NCBI GenBank assembly: GCA_039810005.1
Contig: JBDHWD010000005.1
Span: 4,224 to 68,223, forward strand
Source: JAMLIA01 sp039810005
GTDB taxonomy: Bacteria > Chloroflexota > Chloroflexia > Thermomicrobiales > CFX8
DNA: 64,000 bases
Reading direction: 5' to 3'
Numbering within the stretch: the first letter of the stretch is position 1; every line of letters starts with the position of its first letter. The notes under the pieces were generated by a model. It was not told where the DNA came from and did not search any database. It was given only the letters and a program-made list of their open reading frames with translations. Shown in pieces: positions 17,007 through 25,484 of the stretch. The position numbers and the translations under genes are program-made.

Positions 17007-17726
17007 ATGCGAGTATCACGGCTGATCTTCGTTACATTGATGGGGTTTGCGCTCATCGCTGCTGCCTGTGGTGGGGGCAACGATGACGACAAAGCTGACG
17101 ATAGTGACGTGACTGCGGCGACGGTTCTCAGTAGCGCCAGCGACCGCTGGTCGGAGACGGAGACTGTCCACTTCAAGTTGGCCGTTGATGGCGATGCGTA
17201 CATCGATTCCGGTAAGACGATCAAGCTGCTCAGCGCCGAAGGCGATATGAAGCGGCCGGACTCGGTGAAGGCCGACGCCAAGATCGATGTGCAGATCTCG
17301 CAGGTCAACATCTCCCTGATTGCGATCGGCACAGACGCATGGATGACGAACTTCATTACCGGCGCGTGGGAGAAAGCGCCGTCCGACTTCACCTACAACC
17401 CGGCCGTGCTGTTCGATAAGGACAATGGCATTGGCCCGATTCTCGCCAATCTGCAGAACGCAGAGCTGGATGGGACCGAGAAGGTGAACGACCGCGACGC
17501 GTATAAGGTCAATGGCAGCGTCGATGAGGCGACGGTTGCGCTGGTGACCGCTGGATCGATCCAGGGTCAGCAGATCGATGTCCAGTTGTGGGTCGATAAG
17601 GAAACGAGCGACCTGCTGCGTGTGAAGCTGGAAGAGCCGGAAGGCGTGCGGGACAACCCCGTCACCTGGACGCTTGATCTCACGAAGCAGGGCGAAGACG
17701 TCACCATCGAAGCTCCGGCGTCCTGA
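17007..17726 (+). CDS. LppX/LprAFG-family lipoprotein
   Basis: A 239-residue exported lipoprotein. Residues 1-20 form a signal peptide ending LIAAAC, with the lipidated Cys at 21, followed by an acidic linker. The rest matches the LppX_LprAFG pattern: SASDRWSETETVHFKL, KRPDSVKADAKI, WMTNFITGAWEKAP, GTEKVNDRDAYKVNG and LWVDKETSDLLRVKL. In mycobacteria LprG of this family carries triacylated lipids in a hydrophobic pocket. The next gene, 14 bp downstream, encodes an MFS transporter, the same order as mycobacterial lprG and P55 (Rv1410c). Confidence 0.86.
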   Translation: MRVSRLIFVTLMGFALIAAACGGGNDDDKADDSDVTAATVLSSASDRWSETETVHFKLAVDGDAYIDSGKTIKLLSAEGDMKRPDSVKADAKIDVQISQVNISLIAIGTDAWMTNFITGAWEKAPSDFTYNPAVLFDKDNGIGPILANLQNAELDGTEKVNDRDAYKVNGSVDEATVALVTAGSIQGQQIDVQLWVDKETSDLLRVKLEEPEGVRDNPVTWTLDLTKQGEDVTIEAPAS

Positions 17727-17740
17727 GCGAATCTGAACCA

Positions 17741-19276
17741 GTGCAAGACGCTTCCGTCCCGCGAAGGCTGCTGCTGCCGGTTCTGTCGGTTGTGTTCCTG
17801 GCCGCACTGGACCTAACGGTCGTCGCGCCGATCCTGCCGCGCGTCATCGACGACCTCGGCATCAGCGCGGTTGATGCGGACCGCTACTCCTGGATCGTGC
17901 TGGCCTACCTCGTTGCCTACACGGTGACGGTTCCGCTGTCCGGCAAACTGTCGGACGGACTGGGACGCTATCCGGTGTTCGGGGCGGCACTGGCGCTGTT
18001 TCTCTTCGGCTCGGCGGTCGCCGCGCTATCAAATAGCCTCGGTCTGATGATCGCCGGTCGGACGCTGCAGGGGCTTGGCGGTGGCGCGATGCTGCCAGTG
18101 TCGATGGCGCTGGTTGCGGATGTCGTGCCGCCACGGCGGCGGGCAGTTGTGCTAGGGCTTGTCGCCGCCGTCGATACGTTTGGCTGGGTGCTCGGGCCGG
18201 TCTGGGGTTCGGTGATCTTCGAGCTGCTGGACTCATGGCGCGCAATCTTCTGGCTCAACTTGCCGATCGGCCTGATTGCGGGCGGCGTGCTGGTAACAAC
18301 GGCGCGGAATGCACCACGCGTAGCGTCGAAGGCGCTGCCGCCGCTGAATGCGGCGTTGCTCGGCGCGGTGGGGCTCGTTGCATTCTGCCTGGCGTTGTCA
18401 TCGGGGGGCGAGGCAGGGCTCGGGGCAGGGCAGGGTGCGGCGCGGCTCGGCGCGGAGACGAATCCGCTGGCTGCATGGCGCTGGCCCCTGCTGGCGCTGG
18501 CGCTGGTGTTGCTGCTCGGCTTTGTGCTGGTCGAACGCCGATCTTTGCGACCGATCCTGCCAAGAACGCTGATTCGGCGGCGGCTGTTTCAGGCAGCCGG
18601 GGTGGCGAATGTGCTGGTCGGCGTCGCGCTGATTACCGGCATGGTGAACGCACCGCTGGCTGTCGCACTACTGTCAGATGAGAATGTCGTGGCGACCCGG
18701 ACGGCGATGCTGCTGGGGAGCTTCACGCTGGCGATGACAGTCGGCGCCCTGGTCGGGGGCCGAGCGGTGAACTCGCTGGGCGTGCGATCGACGGCAATCA
18801 CCGGTCTCGTGGTGAGTGCCGCCGGTTTCGTGTCGATGTGGTGGTGGCCGAACGAGCTGCACATGGGCTGGATGGCGGCGACGATGGTCGTCGCCGGACT
18901 GGGCCTCGGGATCGTGATCGCGCCAATTGGAGAGGTCGCGATTCGTGCTGCGCGGCTGGATGACTACGGCGCGGCGTCCGGGCTGGTGCTGCTGGCGCGG
19001 CTGCTGGGCATGACGGTCGGGCTCTCGGCGATTACGGCCTATGGATTGGCACGGCTCGATCAGCGCATTGCTGATCTTCCGCCGGTGTCGCCGTTGCCGG
19101 GAGAGACGACCTCCGCGTACTTCGCCCGGCAGCAGCAGATGGTTGACGATCACATCATCCCGCTGACGCTCGATGTCATCCGCGAGAGCTTCATCATTGC
19201 CGGCATCGTTTGCATCGCCGCGATTGTGGCCGCGGCGATGCTTCGCGAGACTGACAAACCCCCAACTGACCGTTAG
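17741..19276 (+). CDS. MFS transporter, DHA2/P55-like
   Basis: A 511-residue polytopic protein of about 14 predicted helices. The first helix is VLSVVFLAALDLTVVAPILP, with the DHA2-type LDxTVV motif, followed by the motif A loop GKLSDGLGRYPV and LQGLGGGAMLPVSMALVAD with motif C-like GWVLGPVWGS. A GTG start at 17741 lies 14 bp after the lipoprotein stop. The pairing resembles mycobacterial LprG-P55, where the pump and lipoprotein move triacylglycerides and affect drug tolerance; drug efflux alone is the alternative. The stop overlaps the convergent nitroreductase gene by 4 bp. Confidence 0.88.
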   Translation: MQDASVPRRLLLPVLSVVFLAALDLTVVAPILPRVIDDLGISAVDADRYSWIVLAYLVAYTVTVPLSGKLSDGLGRYPVFGAALALFLFGSAVAALSNSLGLMIAGRTLQGLGGGAMLPVSMALVADVVPPRRRAVVLGLVAAVDTFGWVLGPVWGSVIFELLDSWRAIFWLNLPIGLIAGGVLVTTARNAPRVASKALPPLNAALLGAVGLVAFCLALSSGGEAGLGAGQGAARLGAETNPLAAWRWPLLALALVLLLGFVLVERRSLRPILPRTLIRRRLFQAAGVANVLVGVALITGMVNAPLAVALLSDENVVATRTAMLLGSFTLAMTVGALVGGRAVNSLGVRSTAITGLVVSAAGFVSMWWWPNELHMGWMAATMVVAGLGLGIVIAPIGEVAIRAARLDDYGAASGLVLLARLLGMTVGLSAITAYGLARLDQRIADLPPVSPLPGETTSAYFARQQQMVDDHIIPLTLDVIRESFIIAGIVCIAAIVAAAMLRETDKPPTDR

Positions 19277-19815
19277 TCGCCCATCCGGTTGAAGCTGGCG
19301 ACTTCTGAGAGCGGGTGGCGACCACCCTGCGCCGGGTTCGGCCGCGGGTCCTTCGATGTCGTGGCGTAGCCGAACGCAACGAGCGAGCGAGCCGTGTTCT
19401 TCTCGGGGATGTTGAGAATGCGCTTCGCTTCGGCTTGCAGCGCGTCGTCGCCATACCAGGCGACGCCGCTGTGCAGGCCCAGTGCCTGCGCAGCGATCAT
19501 CAGGCGCTCAGTGACGCGACCCTCGTCGTAGGCTTCAGAGAGGTCGGCATCCCCGTCGAGGACGATGGCGATGCCGAGTGATGCCTCAGAGACCCAGTTG
19601 ATCGGCGTGCGCAGCTTGCTGAGTTGCGTCAGGATGTCCTTATCGGTGACGGCGATGAAGTGCCAGGGTTGGGTATTGCGCGAGCTGCCGGTCCAGCGCG
19701 CGACTTCCAGCAGCTCGTTTACGATCTCGTCAGAGACATCGCCGCCGGTGTATTGACGGGTCTGGCGAACATTGCGCAGTGCTTTGGTGATCTCATTGCT
19801 GCTTTGCTGAGCCAT
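19273..19815 (-). CDS. Nitroreductase family protein
   Basis: A 180-residue FMN-dependent oxidoreductase. Typical segments are ALRNVRQTRQYTGGDV (FMN phosphate contact), LEVARWTGSSRNTQPWHFIAV, and ERLMIAAQALGLHSGVAWYGD. It is shorter than average but has the full fold. The second ATG (19815) is preferred because the earlier ATG at 19827 abuts the possible ribosome site GAGAGG. Substrate unknown. Convergent with the MFS gene and separated from rpe by about 75 bp on the same strand. Confidence 0.85.
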   Translation of the reverse strand: MAQQSSNEITKALRNVRQTRQYTGGDVSDEIVNELLEVARWTGSSRNTQPWHFIAVTDKDILTQLSKLRTPINWVSEASLGIAIVLDGDADLSEAYDEGRVTERLMIAAQALGLHSGVAWYGDDALQAEAKRILNIPEKNTARSLVAFGYATTSKDPRPNPAQGGRHPLSEVASFNRMGD

Positions 19816-19889
19816 ATGGTGTGACATCCTCTCGCTGATCTTCCAACGGCGCTCCGGGACGGAACGCTGCTGCTTCCAACCGTAAACTG

Positions 19890-20582
19890 TCAGCCAGTAT
19901 TTCGCCCGCTTGCTGCTTCGCGAAGCTCGTGGACAGCCGCGACGACGCCACGATCAGAACCGAATATCGCCGTCCCGGCGACGAGCATCGTTGCGCCGGC
20001 CTCAACGGCACGCTGCGCCGTGCGGACCGAGATGCCGCCATCAACTTCCAGGATCGTCGGGTAGCCGTTGGCTGCGATGGCATCGCGTGCCTCGCTGAGG
20101 CGACGGAGCGAGGTGGGAATGAAGCTCTGGCCGCCGAATCCAGGGTTGACGCTCATGACCAGCACCAGGTCACACAGCGGCAATAGCTCGATCGCGTGAC
20201 TGATCGGTGTGCCGGGATTGAGCGCTATACCGGCTCGCGCTCCGCGTTCGCGGATCGTCTGGAGCACGCGGTGCGGATGGACCGTCGCCTCGACCTGAAT
20301 CGTGACGATGTCCGCGCCGGCATCGATGAAGTCCTCGACGTAGCGCTCCGGCTCGACGATCATCAGATGCACGTCAAGTGGCAGGCTCGTTGCCTCGCGA
20401 ACCGACGCGACGACCGGGATGCCGATCGAGATGTTCGGCACGAAGCGGCCATCCATCACATCAAGATGAACGTAATCAGCGCCCGCCTCTTCGAGCTGAC
20501 TGAGCGATTCTCCGATGCGGGTCAGGTCGCTGTTCAGGATCGATGGCGCGATCCTGATCGGCGCGTCAGTCGGGGTGTTCAA
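19890..20582 (-). CDS. rpe: Ribulose-phosphate 3-epimerase
   Basis: A 230-residue TIM-barrel enzyme that interconverts ribulose 5-phosphate and xylulose 5-phosphate. It has IAPSILNSDLTRIGE, the metal-ligand segments YVHLDVMDGRFVPN and DVHLMIVEPE, the flexible loop VMSVNPGFGGQSF and EVDGGISVRTA. The reading frame runs to 20801, but the TTG at 20582 has GGAGG 8 bases upstream and gives the normal N-terminal length, so I use it. The divergent FHA gene starts about 180 bp away. Confidence 0.95.
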   Translation of the reverse strand: MNTPTDAPIRIAPSILNSDLTRIGESLSQLEEAGADYVHLDVMDGRFVPNISIGIPVVASVREATSLPLDVHLMIVEPERYVEDFIDAGADIVTIQVEATVHPHRVLQTIRERGARAGIALNPGTPISHAIELLPLCDLVLVMSVNPGFGGQSFIPTSLRRLSEARDAIAANGYPTILEVDGGISVRTAQRAVEAGATMLVAGTAIFGSDRGVVAAVHELREAASGRNTG

Positions 20583-20762
20583 CGCTGATGCCTCCAGCCT
20601 GATACCGACGAGTCTCCGGCGTTTCTGCCACTCCACTATACCGATTCCCGCGCCTGCCCTACGCCACTGGTTTGACCGACCTGAAACGTGGCACCTATAA
20701 TCCGGTTGCGGCACCTGTGTGCCGTTCTGTCTATCGTCTCCAGCATTCGGAGTCTCGCCGGG

Positions 20763-21530
20763 ATGACCGCCCTCGACAAGTTCGAAAATTTCTTCGAGCA
20801 TGTCGTTGAGGGCACGGTTGGGCGTATCTTCCGTCCGGCGATTCAGCCGGCCGAGATCGGCCGTCGCCTGGAGCGCGCGATGGAGAGCCGCAAGATCGCC
20901 TCAGTCGACGGGATGATCGTCCCGAACGACTACCACGTCAGCATGAACCCGCTCGATATGGTCATGTTCGCCGACTTCGTGCCGGCGCTCTGTCATCAGA
21001 TGGAGGAGTGGCTGATCGATCTCGCCGATCAGCGCGACTATCGCTTCATCGATCTGGTGCGGGTGCAGATCTTCGGCGAGGATGCCGTCTCGCGCCGCCA
21101 GATTCAGGTGGAAGCAAGCATCGCCCAGCTCCCCGGCCTCGACCGGGTCGAACAGGATGAGGTCCAGCGGACCGAGGTCTACCGCGTCATTCAGGCCTCG
21201 GGCGATGTGCCGCCGAAGCTCCTGCGCTTCGTCAGCGGTGAGCATCAGGGCGAGACGGTGATCCTGCGACGCCCGACAATCGCGGTCGGAAGGGCGCTCG
21301 ACAACGACGTTGTCATCGATGCTGCGGAAGTCTCGCGTCACCACGCGAAGATCGAGTACCGCAACGGGGTGTACGAGCTGACCGATCTGGAAAGCACCAA
21401 CGGCACGATGGTCAATGGTCGACGGGTGGCAACGGCGCGCCTGAACGACGGGGATATGATTACCTTCGGGACAGTGGTGATGGAGTTGCTGCCCTACGCC
21501 GCCCCTGCTGGTGGCGTGCACCACCGTTGA
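20763..21530 (+). CDS. FhaA-like protein: DUF3662 domain plus FHA domain
   Basis: A 255-residue cytoplasmic protein. Residues 1-~115 (ALDKFENFFEHVVEG, GRIFRPAIQPAEIGRRLERAM, VPNDYHVSMNP) match the N-terminal domain of mycobacterial FhaA. A C-terminal FHA domain from about residue 155 has VGRALDNDVVI, SRHHAKIEY and LESTNGTMVNGRRV, the phosphothreonine-binding residues. The usual proline-rich linker is short. The next gene is an FhaB-like membrane FHA protein, as in actinobacteria, where the pair works with PknA/PknB and PstP in cell-wall control. No kinase, rodA or pbpA gene is adjacent here; a PP2C gene lies about 4 kb away. Confidence 0.88.
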   Translation: MTALDKFENFFEHVVEGTVGRIFRPAIQPAEIGRRLERAMESRKIASVDGMIVPNDYHVSMNPLDMVMFADFVPALCHQMEEWLIDLADQRDYRFIDLVRVQIFGEDAVSRRQIQVEASIAQLPGLDRVEQDEVQRTEVYRVIQASGDVPPKLLRFVSGEHQGETVILRRPTIAVGRALDNDVVIDAAEVSRHHAKIEYRNGVYELTDLESTNGTMVNGRRVATARLNDGDMITFGTVVMELLPYAAPAGGVHHR

Positions 21531-21559
21531 TGCCGTCGTGCCGGTAAGGTCGTCAATCG

Positions 21560-22015
21560 TTGGTATCTGAGCTGCCATTTGAATGGTTCGTCCTGCTCCT
21601 GCGGGTCGTCTTCATTTTCCTCCTGTACTTCTTCGTCTATCAGGTCATCCGTGTCGTCCTGCGTGAGCTCCGCGTCCTGGCGTCGCGGGGCGAGGTCGCG
21701 GCCGGCGCTCCGATGCCGACCGGCGCGCTGCTGGTCGCTGATGCAGGCGAGTCGAATCTGCACCGAGGGCAGGTCTTCGACCTGGAGCCGGTGACGGTCA
21801 TTGGACGACATCCCCGGGCGACGATTCGCGTCGATAGCTCGTTTATCTCGTCCGAGCACGCCCAGATGAGCTGGGAGCAGGATCGCTGGTGGGTGACCGA
21901 CTTGCGCTCGACCAACGGGACCTTCGTCAACGGAACGCAGATCCGGGTGCCGACCGGCATTCGCGCCGGCGACTTCGTCGAGCTGGGCGGCGTCAGGTTC
22001 CAGCTCGTTCCATGA
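21560..22015 (+). CDS. FhaB-like membrane-anchored FHA protein
   Basis: A 151-residue protein with one N-terminal membrane helix (FVLLLRVVFIFLLYFFVYQV, residues ~10-29) and a C-terminal FHA domain with VIGRHPRATIRV, SSEHAQMSW and LRSTNGTFVNGTQI. Size and layout match FhaB/FipA of actinobacteria. The start is TTG at 21560 with only a weak AAGG upstream; no ATG fits. It follows the FhaA-like gene by 29 bp and is probably co-transcribed. Confidence 0.88.
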   Translation: MVSELPFEWFVLLLRVVFIFLLYFFVYQVIRVVLRELRVLASRGEVAAGAPMPTGALLVADAGESNLHRGQVFDLEPVTVIGRHPRATIRVDSSFISSEHAQMSWEQDRWWVTDLRSTNGTFVNGTQIRVPTGIRAGDFVELGGVRFQLVP

Positions 22016-22076
22016 CACGCAGACAGATACCATCGTCACCGATTTGCGTCTCGTATACTTGGAATTGCCTGAATCA

Positions 22077-22106
22077 CCCCGCGACACGAGCACTGTTGTC
22101 GCGGGG
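22077..22106 (+). terminator. Hairpin between FhaB-like and GT2 genes
   Basis: A perfect 10-bp inverted repeat (CCCCGCGACA and its complement) with a 10-base loop lies 62 bp after the FhaB-like stop and 28 bp before the GT2 start. There is no T-run, so it may be a weak terminator or a leader structure for the glycosyltransferase. Confidence 0.4.
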
Positions 22107-22133
22107 TACGCACGTCCGGAGCCTGGAGGGCTG

Positions 22134-22934
22134 ATGCTCGATCGGAAGCTGTCGCTCATTTTGCCGGCGCACAACGAAGCCGAGAACATTGAGGCTGTCG
22201 TCGGCCGAGCGTTGGAAGTCCTCCCCCAGGTCGTTGCTGATTTTGAGGTCATTGTCGTTGATGACGGCAGTGGCGACGGCACCAGCGACATCGCCGACCG
22301 GCTTGTAGCCGCGCATCCGCAGGTGCGAGTCGTGCATCACGAAGTGAATCGCGGCTATGGTGCCGCGCTCACCTCCGGTTTTCAGGCTGCGACCGGCGCT
22401 GCCGTGATGTTCATGGATTCCGACCGGCAGTTCGACATTTCCGATATCCGCGCGCTGCTGCCGTACGTTCCGCATTACGACGTCGTTGCGGGGTATCGCA
22501 TCAAGCGTCGCGATCCGTTCTATCGGATCGTCTTCGCGCGCGTGTTCGGGCTGTCGGTCTGGGTGTTGTTTGGTCTGCGCATGCGCGATATCGACTGCGC
22601 GTTCAAGATATTCCGGGGTGATCTGCTCGAAGGGATTGAGCTGACAACGCCCGGAGCCCTGATCAACACGGAATTGCTGATTCGACTGAAGCAGCGCGGC
22701 GCAACGATTACGCAGGTCGGCGTCAACCACTATCCGCGTCCAGCCGGTGAGTCCTCCGGCGGCAGCCCGAAGGTCGTCTTCCGGGCGATGGGTGAGACGA
22801 TCCGGCTCTGGCTGCGCTTGCGTCGCGAGGCGTCCGATGAAGGCCGTTCGCAGAATCGCTTTATCGCGCAGGTCGTTGCCGGCGCTTCCGGCCTGCTAGC
22901 GTTCCTGTTCACCTGGCGTCGTATTCGGCGCTAG
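22134..22934 (+). CDS. GT2 family glycosyltransferase (DPM1-like)
   Basis: A 266-residue inverting glycosyltransferase with the GT-A fold. It starts LSLILPAHNEAENIEAVV, has VIVVDDGSGDGT (nucleotide-binding Asp residues), the DxD-like MFMDSDRQFDISDI, and DIDCAFKIFR. The C-terminus has a hydrophobic stretch (FIAQVVAGASGLLAFLF). It resembles polyprenyl-phosphate mannosyl- or glucosyltransferases that load sugar on a membrane carrier. The ATG at 22134 has GGAGG about 6 bases upstream. Convergent with the YggU gene by a 4-bp overlap. Confidence 0.88.
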   Translation: MLDRKLSLILPAHNEAENIEAVVGRALEVLPQVVADFEVIVVDDGSGDGTSDIADRLVAAHPQVRVVHHEVNRGYGAALTSGFQAATGAAVMFMDSDRQFDISDIRALLPYVPHYDVVAGYRIKRRDPFYRIVFARVFGLSVWVLFGLRMRDIDCAFKIFRGDLLEGIELTTPGALINTELLIRLKQRGATITQVGVNHYPRPAGESSGGSPKVVFRAMGETIRLWLRLRREASDEGRSQNRFIAQVVAGASGLLAFLFTWRRIRR

Positions 22935-23242
22935 GCGTCGGGCACCAACACCGCGAGGCGCGCCGCAACCGCGGCCTGGCTCAGCCCGCTGATACGGACT
23001 CGCTTGCGCTTGCTGGTCTGCCCGCCGACGATCTCCACCTGACTCTTCGAGACACCGAGCGTCGTTGCGATCAGCTTCTCGATTGCCGCGTTTGCCGCGC
23101 CGTCAACTGGCGGCGCTGTCACACGCACCTTCAACGCGCCATCGTGAAAGCCAACAATCTCGGCACGCGAGGCTCGCGGTTGGACCAGGATGTCCAGCGT
23201 GGCGGAGGTTACTGATGGCGATTGAGAGCGTCGATCGCTCAC
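22931..23242 (-). CDS. YggU/DUF167 family protein
   Basis: A 103-residue protein of the small conserved DUF167 family of unknown function. It contains LDILVQPRASRAEIVG, LKVRVTAPPVDGAANAA and GQTSKRKRVRISG, which are diagnostic. The start is GTG at 23242, with AAAGGAG eight bases upstream; the longer frame to 23347 has no support. It lies 37 bp downstream of the DUF512 gene on the same strand, so it may be the last gene of the prmA-rsmE transcript. Confidence 0.85.
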   Translation of the reverse strand: MSDRRSQSPSVTSATLDILVQPRASRAEIVGFHDGALKVRVTAPPVDGAANAAIEKLIATTLGVSKSQVEIVGGQTSKRKRVRISGLSQAAVAARLAVLVPDA

Positions 23243-23279
23243 GCGGCGCTCTCCTTTCGCTGTTTTACTGTGGCGCGTG

Positions 23280-24716
23280 TCAGGCGGCGACAGACGCCGA
23301 AGTGCGCAGATCGGCGACGACGTCGGAGAGGTGCTCAGCTGGGACAACCCGTCGACCGAGCGCCGTCTGCAAATCCTCGATCGTCATGTCATCCAGAAGC
23401 GTGCCGGTTCGGCGCGAGATCATCGTCGTTGAGATGTAGACTGGCGAATCGCCGGGACGATCGGCCAGCGTTGAGACGAGATCCTGGCCGGTCAGCAGGC
23501 CCGAGACGTTGATCTCGGGTCCAAAGAACTTATTCTCGACGACAGCGACATCCAGCTTGCTTCCGGTTGCCGCATTGACTCCAGCGACCTCGCGCTCCAT
23601 CGTCGGGCCAATGAGCGTCGCGCAGGCGATCAGACCGGGGAGACCATTGACTGGGATCCTGCTGCCGCGACGGACGATCTTGCGCGCGTCATCAAGGAAC
23701 ATGCGGGTAATGCCGATGCCATCCTCCACCTGCGGGAAGCCGTCGTAATGCCGGGTCGATGGCACCTTGCTCTCGCTCATCAGGTAGAACTCGTCGCCAA
23801 GATGGAAGAACGTCTCGCCGCGCGTCTTGCGGAAGTGCTTCTGCCAGCGTTCGGCCTGCGCGATGACTCCGCGCGCCTCTTCCGCTGTGTAGCGCCGCAT
23901 CTCCAGCATTGCGCCGGGCATTGTGCGGTTGCAGGGCCGTGAGACGCGGACGCGCATCTTCTGGCGCTCGAAGCCGAACTTCGTCAGGCCAACCGGCACG
24001 CCGGCAATCGACTTCAGATGCTCGCCGCAGTTCGACAGGTCGGTCAGCGATCGCTCCAGCTCCGGTCCATCGTTTACACCCGGGCAGAGGACGAACTGGA
24101 CGTGATAGTCGATGCGGGCGCGTTCCAGGCGGGCGAGATGCTCCATAATGAGCGCACCCTTCGGGTTGCCGACAAGCTGGGCGCGTAGCTCGGGGTTCGT
24201 CGCGTGAACCGAGACGTGCATTGGGCCGAGGCGCTGCTCTTCAATCCGCTGCCAGTCGTCTTCGGTCAGGTTGGTCAACGTGACGAAGCTGCCGTGCAGC
24301 ATGGACTGGCGGTAGTCGTCGTCCATCACGTAGAGGCTACGACGCATACCCTTCGGGATCTGCTTGATGAAGCAGAACGGGCAAGCATTCTCGCAGACGT
24401 GGATGCCGTCCATCGTCGGGTCGGAGAAGGTAATGCCCCAGACCTCTTCGACATCGCGTTCGACCTCGCACTGATGGATCTCGCCATCGCGCTCGATCTC
24501 GAGGATGACCTCTTCCTCGGCGGCGTAGTACTGGAAGTCGAGGATGTCGCGCAACGGACGGCCGTTGACCTTCAGAATGCGGTCGCCTGGCTCGATACCG
24601 ATCTCTTCAGCGAGGGATCCGGCTGCGACGTGCTGTACTTCGCCGGGACGCTCCGGCGCGAGCGCGGTCCGTCGGCGAAAACCCGGCCGCGTAATATCCT
24701 GAACTCGTACAACCAC
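23280..24716 (-). CDS. DUF512 family protein with PDZ and radical-SAM-like cysteine motif
   Basis: A 478-residue protein. Residues ~20-95 form a PDZ-like domain (GSLAEEIGIEPGDRILKVNG), followed by HVCENACPFCFIKQIPKGMR with the CxxxCxxC pattern of radical SAM enzymes, and a C-terminal DUF512 region (GDEFYLMSESKVP, VAVVENKFFGPEINVSGLL). Family proteins are widespread in Firmicutes, Chloroflexi and Cyanobacteria; their reaction is not established. The GTG start at 24716 lies 5 bp downstream of the end of rsmE, suggesting co-transcription with the RNA/protein methyltransferases. Confidence 0.88.
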   Translation of the reverse strand: MVVRVQDITRPGFRRRTALAPERPGEVQHVAAGSLAEEIGIEPGDRILKVNGRPLRDILDFQYYAAEEEVILEIERDGEIHQCEVERDVEEVWGITFSDPTMDGIHVCENACPFCFIKQIPKGMRRSLYVMDDDYRQSMLHGSFVTLTNLTEDDWQRIEEQRLGPMHVSVHATNPELRAQLVGNPKGALIMEHLARLERARIDYHVQFVLCPGVNDGPELERSLTDLSNCGEHLKSIAGVPVGLTKFGFERQKMRVRVSRPCNRTMPGAMLEMRRYTAEEARGVIAQAERWQKHFRKTRGETFFHLGDEFYLMSESKVPSTRHYDGFPQVEDGIGITRMFLDDARKIVRRGSRIPVNGLPGLIACATLIGPTMEREVAGVNAATGSKLDVAVVENKFFGPEINVSGLLTGQDLVSTLADRPGDSPVYISTTMISRRTGTLLDDMTIEDLQTALGRRVVPAEHLSDVVADLRTSASVAA

Positions 24717-24721
24717 GCTCG

Positions 24722-25477
24722 CTAGCCTTCTTCCTCGTATGTTCGTGCTGACCAGGCTCGCTGCATCAGGGTTCCGGCCGCGACGATTGCTGCTGTTTCA
24801 GACCGCAAAATGAATGGGCCAAGTGTCACAGATTTGGTGTGTTCGCGAAGGAGCCCGCGCTCAGCTTCGCTCCAGCCACCTTCGGGTCCGATCAGAATTG
24901 TTGCGCTCTCGAACGGTTCGACATCAGCGAGCGGCAGCGGTTCGTCGTCTGAGCGCTCGATTAACGCGAATAGCGGCTCGTCATTGCTGTTGCGAAGGAT
25001 GTCTGCAATGCTGGCCGGCTGTTCGATGAGCGGCACTGTCGTTCGCTCGGACTGCTCGGTTGCTTCGATCGCGATGCGCCGAAGCCGCGTGGCTCGTCGC
25101 TCCCACTCGCGATCAACAGCGTAGGATACCACGCAATGTTGGGCGGCAAGCGGGATGATGCTGCTCACGCCGATCTCAGTCAGCTTCTGAACCGCAAGAT
25201 CGAACCGCTCGCCCCTGAGGAGCGCGAGGCCGATTGTCAACCGGATCGGCAGGCGAGCGCTTTCGTCACGGATCGACTCAATGTCGACCGCGACCTCATT
25301 GCGTTCAACAGATGCGATGCGTGCATCGGCTACCCGACCCAGTCCATCAGCGATCTCTAGCGGATCGCCAACGCGCAGTCGGAGCACGCTGCGCACCTGT
25401 CGCCCCTGTTCCCGCGACAGGAGGACGCGCGATTCCGCGACAAGCGGCTGTTCGACAATGAAGCGATGGCGACGCAT
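24722..25477 (-). CDS. rsmE: 16S rRNA (uracil1498-N3)-methyltransferase
   Basis: A 251-residue SPOUT-class methyltransferase. It starts MRRHRFIVEQPLVAESRVLL (PUA-like domain), followed by LALLRGERFDLAVQKLTEIGV and the knot motifs LIGPEGGWSEAERGLL and VTLGPFILRSETAAIVA, which bind S-adenosylmethionine. The ATG at 25477 lies 8 bp beyond the prmA stop and has no clear ribosome site, so coupling with prmA is likely; the longer frame to 25570 overlaps prmA and was rejected. Confidence 0.95.
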   Translation of the reverse strand: MRRHRFIVEQPLVAESRVLLSREQGRQVRSVLRLRVGDPLEIADGLGRVADARIASVERNEVAVDIESIRDESARLPIRLTIGLALLRGERFDLAVQKLTEIGVSSIIPLAAQHCVVSYAVDREWERRATRLRRIAIEATEQSERTTVPLIEQPASIADILRNSNDEPLFALIERSDDEPLPLADVEPFESATILIGPEGGWSEAERGLLREHTKSVTLGPFILRSETAAIVAAGTLMQRAWSARTYEEEG

Positions 25478-25484
25478 TGGCGAT

